From Methanosarcinales archaeon (GTDB lineage: Archaea > Halobacteriota > Methanosarcinia > Methanotrichales > Methanotrichaceae), in contig JAAEEW010000185.1 in NCBI GenBank assembly GCA_013415595.1, positions 1-6,197 of the forward strand: a stretch of DNA of 6,197 nt. The letters are read 5' to 3'. The notes below the pieces were generated by a model. It was not told where the DNA came from. It did no database searches and saw nothing but the letters and a program-made list of their open reading frames with translations. Position numbers and translations under genes: made by a program. Position 1 is the first letter of the stretch, and each line of letters begins with the position of its first letter. This document shows positions 1 to 5,671 of this stretch, one piece after another.

Positions 1-644
1 AGGCCCCGGTGGCCTTTCCTCCCGAGTACCTGAAGAACACCCTGGGAGAGGTGGTGAGCCAGGCCGGGCTATGCCAGCTTCGCATCGCGGAGACGGAGAA
101 GTACGCCCACGTGACCTACTTCTTCAACGGCGGCCGGGAGAAGCCGAGTCCCGGGGAGGACCGGGTGCTGATACCCTCACCCAGGGTGGCCACCTACGAC
201 TTAAAGCCGGAGATGAGCGCGCCGGAGGTGACAGAGGCCGTCCTGGAGAAGATCCGGTCACAGACCTACGACCTGATCGTGCTCAACTTCGCCAATCCGG
301 ACATGGTGGGCCATACCGGCATCTATCAGGCGGCGGTGAAGGCAGTGGAGACCGTGGACCGGTCGGTGGGCCAGGTGGTGGACCTGGTGCTGTCCTCAGG
401 CGGCGCGGCCCTGGTCACCGCCGATCACGGCAACGCAGAGAAGATGGCGGATGCCGCGACCGGCCAGCCCCACACTGCCCACACCACCAACCCGGTGCCC
501 TTCATCCTGGCCATGGAGGGGCCTCGCCCGTCTCTTCGCAGTCAGGGCATCCTGGCAGACGTGGCCCCCACCATACTGGACCTCCTGGGGCTGGAAAAGC
601 CCGCCGAGATGTCCGGCCGGTCAATCATAGCACATCAAACATAG
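1..644 (+). CDS. gpmI: 2,3-bisphosphoglycerate-independent phosphoglycerate mutase, C-terminal part (5' end outside window)
   Basis: This enzyme interconverts 3- and 2-phosphoglycerate in cytoplasmic glycolysis/gluconeogenesis using two metal ions. Only about the last 213 residues are present; the family is usually about 510. The frame is open to the left edge (first whole codon at 3), so the GTG at 9 is internal and not a start. Visible family motifs are the ETEKYAHVT segment with its conserved Lys (about 93-119), FFNGG (123-137), NPDMVGHTG with the metal-binding Asp at 300-302 and His at 312-314, ADHGN with Asp-His at 423-428, and HTAHT with a His ligand at 480-482. The missing N-terminal half would carry the phosphoserine nucleophile. 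The gene ends at TAG 642-644, and its last residues (IIAHQT) are encoded by a short tandem repeat, so the tail is probably not conserved. The family assignment is secure from the motifs. Confidence 0.96.
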   Translation, partial: APVAFPPEYLKNTLGEVVSQAGLCQLRIAETEKYAHVTYFFNGGREKPSPGEDRVLIPSPRVATYDLKPEMSAPEVTEAVLEKIRSQTYDLIVLNFANPDMVGHTGIYQAAVKAVETVDRSVGQVVDLVLSSGGAALVTADHGNAEKMADAATGQPHTAHTTNPVPFILAMEGPRPSLRSQGILADVAPTILDLLGLEKPAEMSGRSIIAHQT

Positions 645-675
645 CACATCCATGATATCACGTCCATCATAGTCG
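624..675. repeat. 14-nt imperfect tandem repeat across the gpmI stop codon
   Basis: Four units with a strict 14-nt period start at 624, 638, 652 and 666: ATCATAGCACATCA, AACATAGCACATCC, ATGATATCACGTCC and a partial ATCATAGTCG. The 11-mer CATAGCACATC is exact at 626-636 and 640-650. The array supplies the last gpmI codons and its TAG stop. It looks like replication slippage or a decaying minisatellite; no function can be assigned. Confidence 0.7.
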
Positions 676-684
676 AAAGATAGC

Positions 685-697
685 TGACCGGTGGTCA
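685..697. other. Small inverted repeat between gpmI and the VIT1-like gene
   Basis: TGACC (685-689) and GGTCA (693-697) are perfect inverted repeats around a GGT loop, about 40 nt past the gpmI stop. An outer pair, TAGCT (681-685) and AGCTA (705-709), also matches. It could be a weak hairpin ending the gpmI transcript or an operator for the next gene. No poly-T tract follows, so the role is open. Confidence 0.3.
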
Positions 698-743
698 AGC
701 AATAAGCTAAAGTCACAGGCCGAAGATAGACTCACCAGGATTT

Positions 744-1328
744 ATGAAGCAGCGTTTGGAACTCATCAAAAGGTACCTGAAGGTCACCCGGGCTTACGAG
801 ATCGCCCGCCGGCTGTTCGTGATGAATGCCTTCGACGGCGTCCTGACCATCATGGGAGTGGTAATGGGAGCCCACCTCTCCGGGGTGGCCAATCCCAACA
901 TCGTGATAACTGCCGGGATAGGCGGCAGCGTGGCCATGGGAATATCGGGGATGAGCGGAGCCTACATGGCCGAGCGGGCCGAAAGAATGAGGGACCTGAA
1001 GAAGCTGGAGCTGGCCATGCTCACCCATCTGGACGAGACCCATGTCGCCCGGGCCTCCCGGGTGGCCACCATAATCATCGCCCTGGTGGATGGGATCAGC
1101 CCCGCCCTGTGCGCCTCGGTGCTCATACTGCCCTACCTTCTGGTGCCGGCCATCAGCATGGATATGGCCTTCTACACCTCCATAGTCTCCGGGCTGGGAG
1201 TGCTCTTCCTTCTGGGAACCTTCCTGGCCAAGATCAGCGAGGAGAACCTGATCCGGGCAGGGATGCAGATGGTGGCGGTGGGCCTGGTGACCATCGTGGT
1301 GGTGAGCTTTTTGATCGGATCCGGATGA
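744..1328 (+). CDS. VIT1/CCC1-like (DUF125) membrane protein, putative metal-ion transporter
   Basis: The protein has 194 residues with five likely membrane helices at about 29-47, 53-75, 108-136, 141-162 and 173-192. This fits the VIT1/CCC1 fold, whose eukaryotic members move Fe2+ or Mn2+ into vacuoles; transport here is inferred from the family. Family-like features are the FDG motif at the start of helix 1 (residues 30-32), a Gly/Ser/Met-rich second helix (GSVAMGISG) running into AYMAERAE, and DGISP in helix 3 (116-120). The cytoplasmic loop after helix 2 is only about 30 residues with few Glu, much shorter than the metal-binding domain of plant VIT1, as expected of the short archaeal branch. 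The ATG at 744 is preceded by AGGA (737-740) at only 3 nt, and no better in-frame start lies upstream. A weak AT-rich stretch at 701-712 might be a TATA element. It appears to be transcribed alone. Confidence 0.82.
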   Translation: MKQRLELIKRYLKVTRAYEIARRLFVMNAFDGVLTIMGVVMGAHLSGVANPNIVITAGIGGSVAMGISGMSGAYMAERAERMRDLKKLELAMLTHLDETHVARASRVATIIIALVDGISPALCASVLILPYLLVPAISMDMAFYTSIVSGLGVLFLLGTFLAKISEENLIRAGMQMVAVGLVTIVVVSFLIGSG

Positions 1329-1360
1329 CCTCTTGTTCGATCGGTTTCATCGGATCCGAT
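1314..1360 (+). terminator. Possible hairpin made of two ATCGGATCCG copies around the stop codon
   Basis: ATCGGATCCG at 1314-1323 is the exact reverse complement of CGGATCCGAT at 1351-1360, giving a 10-bp stem with a 27-nt loop that contains the TGA stop of the VIT1-like gene. The right copy is itself a perfect 12-bp palindrome (ATCGGATCCGAT, 1349-1360). A short T-rich stretch (1371-1378) follows. A terminator or mRNA 3'-end structure is plausible; a protein-binding palindrome is the alternative. Confidence 0.35.
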
Positions 1361-1460
1361 AATTTCACGGATTTTCTCTGGCAGGGCCTTGAAGCTCAGG
1401 AGAGGGCAGAGGTCCAGCGTCCCGGTTGGAGCCCGGGCGGACCTTCCAGGGCAAAGAAGC

Positions 1461-1470
1461 ATTTAAGAGG
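1461..1470 (+). promoter_or_regulatory. Candidate SD or TATA-like element before the M20 gene
   Basis: ATTTAAGAGG can be read in two ways. AGAGG (1466-1470) may be a ribosome binding site 12 nt before the ATG at 1483. Alternatively, ATTTAAGA preceded by purine-rich CAAAGAAG may be a BRE/TATA pair, which would place transcription start near 1490 and give a nearly leaderless message beginning at the ATG at 1492. The sequence does not decide between them. Confidence 0.3.
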
Positions 1471-1482
1471 TCTTGCCCCAAG

Positions 1483-2721
1483 ATGCAGTGCATGAAGCTG
1501 GAGACCGTAAACCGATACCTCGAGTCTCATCAAGACCATCTGATGGATCTGCTGCGAGAGCTCATATCGTTCAAGACGGTAGCTCCGCCGGGAAGCTACT
1601 ATCAGGAGGTGGTGGACTATCTGGTCCCCATTTTCAAGGAGATGGGATTCAAGACCGAGAAGCTGATCATGCCCGGTGAGGTCTTCCTGGAGAAGTGCAC
1701 CGATCCCCGGCTGGTGGGGGACAGGGTGAACCTGAGGGCCAGCCTGGACGTGGGGGCCAAAGAGACGCTGATAATCTACACCCATCTGGACGTGGTCCCT
1801 CCCGGCGACAACTGGTCTACAGACCCCTTCACCGTCCAGGTCAAAGAGGGAAGGGTTTACGGTCGGGGGGTCTCCGACTCCAAGGGCGCGGTGGCGGGAA
1901 TGATCGCCGCTTTGCAGGCGGTCCGGAAGCACGAGTGGCCCAGGTACAACCTGCAGATACTCCTGACCACCGACGAGGAGGTGGGCGGCTACTCCGGCCT
2001 TTGCTACTTCGCCGACGTGGGCCTGATCAAAGGGGACAAGATGCTGTGCATGGACGGCTTCTCCGACGACGTGGTGGTGGGGTCCAACGGCATCATCACC
2101 TGGGAGGCGACGGTCCAGGGGAGAGCGGCCCACAGCGGCAGCAGCTTCCTGGGGGTCAACGCCATCGAGAAGGCCATACCCATCATGGATGCCCTGATGA
2201 AGCACAAGAAGGACGTGGAGTCCAGGAGGTCCACCCTGGCGGCCAGCTCCGCCCTGCGGGAGATGGGGATCACCAGGATGAGGCCGGTCCTGAACATCAA
2301 CATGATCAAAGGGGGCATCAAGGAGAACATAGTCCCGGAGATCTGCGTGATGCGGGGCGACCGGCGGGTGATACCGGAGGAGACCATGGAGGGGGCGGCC
2401 GAGGAGCTGGAGAAGCTCATAGCCGGGCAGGAGGCGACCCTCAGCATCTGGCCGGGCTATCCGCCCATGAGGGTCAATCCCGATCACCCCTGGGTTCACG
2501 AGGTCATGGACGCGGTGGAACAGATCACGGGGAGCAGGCCGCAGATCGCCGGCTCCCACGGCAGCCTGGACCAGGCCTACGCCTTCGACGTGACCCGCAT
2601 CCCGGCGGCGGTCTACGGGGTGGGACGACAGCTGGAGAGCAACGCCCACGGGGCCGACGAGAACGTCCGCCTCTCCGACCTGGTCAACTACAGCAAGTTC
2701 ATCGCCGCCCTTATCGTGTAG
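1483..2721 (+). CDS. M20 family metallopeptidase/deacylase (ArgE/DapE-like)
   Basis: A 412-residue cytoplasmic zinc hydrolase of the M20 family, whose members cleave amide bonds in N-acyl amino acids, succinyl-diaminopimelate or small peptides. The substrate here cannot be told from sequence. The di-metal site looks complete: His101 and Asp103 (THLDVVPP), bridging Asp132 (GRGVSDSKG), general base Glu165 and ligand Glu166 (TTDEEVGG), Asp191 (CMDGFSDD), and a C-terminal His389 (NAHGADENV). The lid/dimerisation domain occupies about residues 200-315 and carries the usual AAHSG motif with His217. Length is normal for the family. The frame stays open upstream to a TTG at 1426, but homology-like sequence starts only at the ATGs at 1483 or 1492; I chose 1483 because AGAGG lies 12 nt upstream. 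It ends at TAG, directly abutting the mobB-like gene in the same frame, suggesting an operon. Confidence 0.92.
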   Translation: MQCMKLETVNRYLESHQDHLMDLLRELISFKTVAPPGSYYQEVVDYLVPIFKEMGFKTEKLIMPGEVFLEKCTDPRLVGDRVNLRASLDVGAKETLIIYTHLDVVPPGDNWSTDPFTVQVKEGRVYGRGVSDSKGAVAGMIAALQAVRKHEWPRYNLQILLTTDEEVGGYSGLCYFADVGLIKGDKMLCMDGFSDDVVVGSNGIITWEATVQGRAAHSGSSFLGVNAIEKAIPIMDALMKHKKDVESRRSTLAASSALREMGITRMRPVLNINMIKGGIKENIVPEICVMRGDRRVIPEETMEGAAEELEKLIAGQEATLSIWPGYPPMRVNPDHPWVHEVMDAVEQITGSRPQIAGSHGSLDQAYAFDVTRIPAAVYGVGRQLESNAHGADENVRLSDLVNYSKFIAALIV

Positions 2722-3147
2722 GTGAGTTTGAAGGCAATTTCCGTTGTCGGTCCCCACAAATCGGGAAAGACCACTCTGGTGACGGCCCTGGTGAGGGCTC
2801 TTGCCGAGCACGGCCGGGTGGGGACCATCAAGCACATGCCCGGCCACCCCATGGACCAGGGGGACACCGGGCGCCATTTCCAGGTCGGGGCATCGGTGGT
2901 CATGGGCCTGGGCCAGGCCTGCATGAGGCTATGCCGGGAGTGGACTCTGGAGTCGGCACTGCAGGACCTGGAGGAGAGCGGCATGGACTACGCGATAGTG
3001 GAGGGATTCAAGAACAGCGCCCTCCCCAAGATCGTGCTGGGGGGAATCAAAGTCACCAATGCGGTAAGGGAGCTGAACGTATCCCAACTGGACGAAGATA
3101 CGGTGAAAGAGCTGGCGGAGATGGTGATGCAAATGGAGGACTATTGA
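2722..3147 (+). CDS. mobB: MobB-like molybdopterin-guanine dinucleotide biosynthesis P-loop protein
   Basis: MobB is a small GTP-binding protein that assists MobA in attaching a guanine nucleotide to the molybdenum/tungsten pterin. In methanogens this cofactor serves formylmethanofuran dehydrogenase and formate dehydrogenase. The 141 residues open with ISVVGPHKSGKTT, a Walker A motif (GPHKSGKT, 10-17), then GTIKH (34-38), a DTGRHFQVGA segment (48-57) matching the MobB Asp-x-x-Arg-His region, and IVEGFKNSALPKIVL (92-106), the family's Walker B-like signature. It is shorter than the usual 160-175 residues. GTG 2722 follows the M20 stop with zero gap and lacks an upstream Shine-Dalgarno, so translation would be by coupling. 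TTG 2728 is a credible alternative: AGGTGA (2720-2725) precedes it and the protein would then begin MKAISVVG, which is typical for MobB. No mobA is visible nearby. Confidence 0.88.
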   Translation: MSLKAISVVGPHKSGKTTLVTALVRALAEHGRVGTIKHMPGHPMDQGDTGRHFQVGASVVMGLGQACMRLCREWTLESALQDLEESGMDYAIVEGFKNSALPKIVLGGIKVTNAVRELNVSQLDEDTVKELAEMVMQMEDY

Positions 3148-3208
3148 GATGGGCAAATACTAATGGTATCGCTATTCTTCCGGAGACGGTGATCAGGATT
3201 CAATTCAG

Positions 3209-3258
3209 TTTTTCAGCGATCCAATAAAGTCTTTCATCTTGTCGGGCCAATTCGGCCC
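3209..3258 (+). terminator. Possible terminator region after mobB
   Basis: A T5 run (3209-3213), the kind of signal archaeal RNA polymerase can terminate at, lies 62 nt past the mobB stop. It is followed by a GC stem, GGGCC (3244-3248) and GGCCC (3254-3258), with a 5-nt loop. The stem is not followed by T residues. Termination somewhere here is reasonable because a new promoter follows. Confidence 0.3.
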
Positions 3259-3286
3259 CAAAACGACGCATAGCCCCGAATTCATG

Positions 3287-3300
3287 CGAAAACTTAATAT
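3287..3300 (+). promoter_or_regulatory. Archaeal BRE/TATA promoter for the 615-residue membrane protein
   Basis: CGAAAA (3287-3292) followed by CTTAATAT (3293-3300) matches a purine-rich BRE plus an archaeal TATA box. Transcription start would fall about 25 nt downstream, near 3322-3326, leaving a leader of roughly 35-40 nt before the ATG at 3361. This is the best promoter in the window. The intergenic stretch 3148-3286 upstream holds no gene that I can see. Confidence 0.65.
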
Positions 3301-3346
3301 AGATTTTTGCATGCTATACTTTCAATAGCAATCAGAATTTTTCACA

Positions 3347-3352
3347 GAGGAG
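3347..3352 (+). promoter_or_regulatory. Ribosome binding site fixing the start of the membrane protein
   Basis: GAGGAG lies 8 nt before ATG 3361. The frame is open upstream to a TTG at 3307, but that codon would sit upstream of, or at, the predicted transcription start. The ATG at 3361 is therefore the real start. Confidence 0.75.
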
Positions 3353-3360
3353 TTCCAACC

Positions 3361-5208
3361 ATGGTTGATGTTCCCAGCATTGACTTCAAGTATTTGCTGT
3401 CCCACACTTTCCCGGGATTTTTCTCAGCCATCACCCTTTTCATGCTCATAGACCTTCTCAGTCCTTTGAACCTGACCGGATTCATAGACAGCATTGAAGG
3501 GCTGGCCGGTTTTGTGGGCTTCGTATTGCTGATTGGGACCATCCTGGGGATACTGCTGGACGCCTTTCAGCATGCTATAACGGAAAGGCTATTTATTCAG
3601 TTCAAAGGTCTAAAGGAGATTCGCAATTGTCTGAAGAAGGATACTCCATCTTGTGGAAGGATGAACTACTCACTATATTGTTTATTTAAATATAAAAATA
3701 AAGATGCTCTACCGATCAGAGATGCCTTGAATGGCGGCTATTACTACTACTCTGAGTTTTTTGCCAGCACATTACTATCTCTTACCCTGTTCTCCTTTAT
3801 TGCGCCGTTCTATCTCTTCGAGGTATTCAGCATTCCCTGGAGACAATCAATAATCATCGGTCTGGCTTCTCTTTCCGTGGCCTACTTCAGCATTTACAGC
3901 AGCTACATAGCCATGAAGGCCTTCATCAAGGCCATCCTGGGAGTGATCTGCTCCAGCAGAGAAGCAAAGGAGTGTCCTTTGCCCATCCGGACCCGGGGAA
4001 AATTTCGCGTTCCCCCGCTCGTTCGTAATTTAATATGGTTTCTTGTAATTTATTTTGTAGGACTATATCTGACCACTGGCCGCCTTTTGATTAACCCCTG
4101 GATAGCCCTGGCAGGCATCATAATCGGATCTCTGTTGACCGGCTACAACGGTTGTTTCTCGTGCCTATCTGAAGACGAGACCACTAGATCAATATCGGTA
4201 CCAGGAGATGCGTTGAAGACTAAGGCCAGATACCTCACTTCTAAAATAAAAGTTCTTCAGATTGAAATAAGAGAAATTAAGGGAAAAATCGATAGCATGG
4301 AGAGCGGGCATGGGGATCTATTCGGCGCAGACCAGCCCGTCACAGATTCTCTGGAGACCCTGGTGAACGATTTATCGAAGGAAGTCGGCCAATTAGCTGA
4401 AAAGGTCGACCATCTGCCGGCCGATCCGAAGATGATCTCCAAGGACGATAGGCAATGGATGAAGGACGCCGAGAAATTGCTGACGGATGCACAGCTTCAC
4501 GTGAAGACGGCCACAGACCGGTCAAACTGGGCGAAGGCGCATCTGGACGAATCGACATCCCTTATCGGGTCTACCGGGGGAAAGACGACCCCAGAGGTCG
4601 CAAGCAGCATCAAAACGGTCTTGGTCGACCTGGAAAGTATCAGGAAAATTTTGCAGCAGGCGAAGGCTGCGATCGCCGAGTCCGAAAAGACACCTAATGC
4701 AATATGTCGCAAGTTGGGCCGCATAAGTTATCATTTAAATAAACTGATGCCAACTGGACCATTTGAAGCTACTACCACCACATTGACTGCCATTTTTTTC
4801 GTCCTGCTCACCCTGGGCGTCTCATATTCCCCGGCCAACATATCAGTGGAGCCGCCCTCTCTAGCGGAAAACTTCACAAATTTAAGCCTTCGTAACGATT
4901 CGATAATCTCCTTCCAGATCATCAATAGTGGCGACAACATCAGTCCGCTTGAGCTGAAGATCGAGGGTCTAAACGGCATAAGCGCCCTCTTCGTTAAGGA
5001 TAACGATTCCCCGGGAGATCAGGTGAAAGGGAGAACATTGTCCAGAACCGACATTCGAGGCGAGAGCGTTAATTTCTTTGAGATTCACATCAACGCATCG
5101 GCTGTTCCTGTGGGTGGCGCCTACAGAGGTAGCGTAGACGTAACTGGAAAATCGAAGTACGGCGAGGTAAAGAAGAGAATACCCATCACGTTAAATATCG
5201 AGAAATGA
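3361..5208 (+). CDS. Seven-helix membrane protein with cytoplasmic coiled-coil region and outer beta-rich domain, function unknown
   Basis: I do not recognise this 615-residue protein. Hydrophobic segments lie at about 15-33, 47-68, 132-156, 163-186, 221-240 and 246-263, then a last one at 472-490. Lys/Arg-rich loops at 70-130 and 187-222 put the N-terminus and those loops inside. Residues 270-465 are hydrophilic and helical, with heptad-like stretches at about 285-315, 328-352, 364-398 and 414-443, suggesting a cytoplasmic coiled-coil bundle between helices 6 and 7. Residues 491-615 would be outside; alternating strands and the ending GSVDVTG...KKRIPITLNIEK resemble an Ig-like or BACON-like beta sandwich. 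Seven N-x-S/T sequons cluster there. Four cysteines lie between 195 and 268 (197, 205, 265, 268), including CFSC at 265-268. The gene is clearly more AT-rich than its neighbours and has its own promoter, suggesting an accessory or transferred gene. Signal transduction or cell-envelope anchoring are possible roles, but nothing proves either. Confidence 0.85.
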   Translation: MVDVPSIDFKYLLSHTFPGFFSAITLFMLIDLLSPLNLTGFIDSIEGLAGFVGFVLLIGTILGILLDAFQHAITERLFIQFKGLKEIRNCLKKDTPSCGRMNYSLYCLFKYKNKDALPIRDALNGGYYYYSEFFASTLLSLTLFSFIAPFYLFEVFSIPWRQSIIIGLASLSVAYFSIYSSYIAMKAFIKAILGVICSSREAKECPLPIRTRGKFRVPPLVRNLIWFLVIYFVGLYLTTGRLLINPWIALAGIIIGSLLTGYNGCFSCLSEDETTRSISVPGDALKTKARYLTSKIKVLQIEIREIKGKIDSMESGHGDLFGADQPVTDSLETLVNDLSKEVGQLAEKVDHLPADPKMISKDDRQWMKDAEKLLTDAQLHVKTATDRSNWAKAHLDESTSLIGSTGGKTTPEVASSIKTVLVDLESIRKILQQAKAAIAESEKTPNAICRKLGRISYHLNKLMPTGPFEATTTTLTAIFFVLLTLGVSYSPANISVEPPSLAENFTNLSLRNDSIISFQIINSGDNISPLELKIEGLNGISALFVKDNDSPGDQVKGRTLSRTDIRGESVNFFEIHINASAVPVGGAYRGSVDVTGKSKYGEVKKRIPITLNIEK

Positions 5209-5240
5209 GATTGAATCACAGCTGGATGGCGGTCGCCGAT

Positions 5241-5262
5241 GACGATCGACGATGTCGATGTC
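5241..5262 (+). terminator. Possible hairpin downstream of the membrane protein gene
   Basis: GAC-G-ATCGAC (5241-5250) and GTCGATGTC (5254-5262) pair as nine base pairs with one bulged G and a GAT loop, starting 32 nt past the stop. The surrounding sequence (5236-5265) is a low-complexity run of CGAT/GTCGA words, so the hairpin may be a by-product of that. No T-tract follows directly. Confidence 0.3.
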
Positions 5263-5340
5263 GAGAACTCCGATTGCCTCGAGCTTTGATTTGTCGACTC
5301 TCAGGATCGGTTCAGCTCTGGCAATATCATAACTCAGATG

Positions 5341-5354
5341 GAAAACTTAAACTT
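5341..5354 (+). promoter_or_regulatory. Promoter-like element before the small CxxC gene
   Basis: GAAAACTTAAACTT lies 41 nt before ATG 5395. Its first ten bases, GAAAACTTAA, are identical to 3288-3297 in the promoter of the upstream membrane protein. The TATA match is weaker (CTTAAACT). A start about 25 nt downstream, near 5372, would leave a short leader carrying the strong Shine-Dalgarno. Confidence 0.45.
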
Positions 5355-5394
5355 GGAGAAGGTTTACTAACCACCCAAGGAGGATGATTATTCC

Positions 5395-5568
5395 ATGGCA
5401 GATTGCGAGCTGTGTACCCTAGCCAAGCCAACGCTGATCCCGATCAAAGTCCAGGTTCACACCCTGGCTAATCCCGAGGGAGCCTACAAAGGAGTCTGCG
5501 AGGACTGCCTCAACTCTCTGAACACCGCCTACGAGCTGCACTTCGGAAAGAAAGAGCCGGCCAAGTAG
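5395..5568 (+). CDS. Small CxxC...CxxC protein, probable zinc-binding, function unknown
   Basis: A 57-residue protein beginning MADCELCTL and ending at TAG. Two Cys pairs, C4-x-x-C7 and C35-x-x-C38, are separated by 27 residues, the spacing of a small zinc ribbon or treble-clef-like fold. Between them is a short beta-like segment (IPIKVQVHTL) and after them a helix-like stretch (DCLNSLNTAYELHF). There is no membrane segment, so it should be cytoplasmic. The start is supported by AAGGAGG (5377-5383), the strongest Shine-Dalgarno in the window, about 11 nt upstream; the ATG at 5384 closes after 12 codons and can be dismissed. The codon pattern is that of a real high-GC gene. It could bind nucleic acid or a protein partner; no family is recognised with confidence. 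Confidence 0.75.
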   Translation: MADCELCTLAKPTLIPIKVQVHTLANPEGAYKGVCEDCLNSLNTAYELHFGKKEPAK

Positions 5569-5591
5569 AACGATCTCCCTCATCTCTTCAC

Positions 5592-5596
5592 TTTTT
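5592..5596 (+). terminator. Poly-T tract after the small CxxC gene
   Basis: A T5 run in a pyrimidine-rich context lies 24 nt after the stop codon, consistent with a simple archaeal oligo-T terminator. No hairpin precedes it. The next gene starts about 75 nt later. Confidence 0.3.
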
Positions 5597-5671
5597 AGCC
5601 AGACATTATCCCGGGCCCAAATCGAGCTCGTCGCAAGATCGATCGCAGGCCGCCTCTCAGGGCGCACTGGT

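Noticed and set aside
1396..2877. Long minus-strand open frame (493 codons) opposite the M20 and MobB genes
   Set aside because: Its translation is rich in His, Pro, Gly and Asp, as expected of the antisense of a GC-rich gene. It shows no motifs, and the forward strand has two clearly recognisable enzymes there.
1695..3227. Long forward open frame (510 codons) overlapping M20 and MobB in another frame
   Set aside because: The product is Gly/Arg/Pro-rich without domains; it is a shadow of high-GC codon use in the real genes.
4567..4590. GSTGGKTT in the membrane protein as a possible Walker A motif
   Set aside because: The spacing does not fit G-x4-G-K-S/T (the required first Gly is Ile402), and it lies in a loop between helical segments with no Walker B motif.
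5205..5387. 60-codon frame overlapping the membrane protein stop (ATGA)
   Set aside because: The overlap looks like an operon junction, but the product is Arg/Leu-rich with no domain, it covers the low-complexity CGAT stretch and runs into the promoter and Shine-Dalgarno of the next gene.
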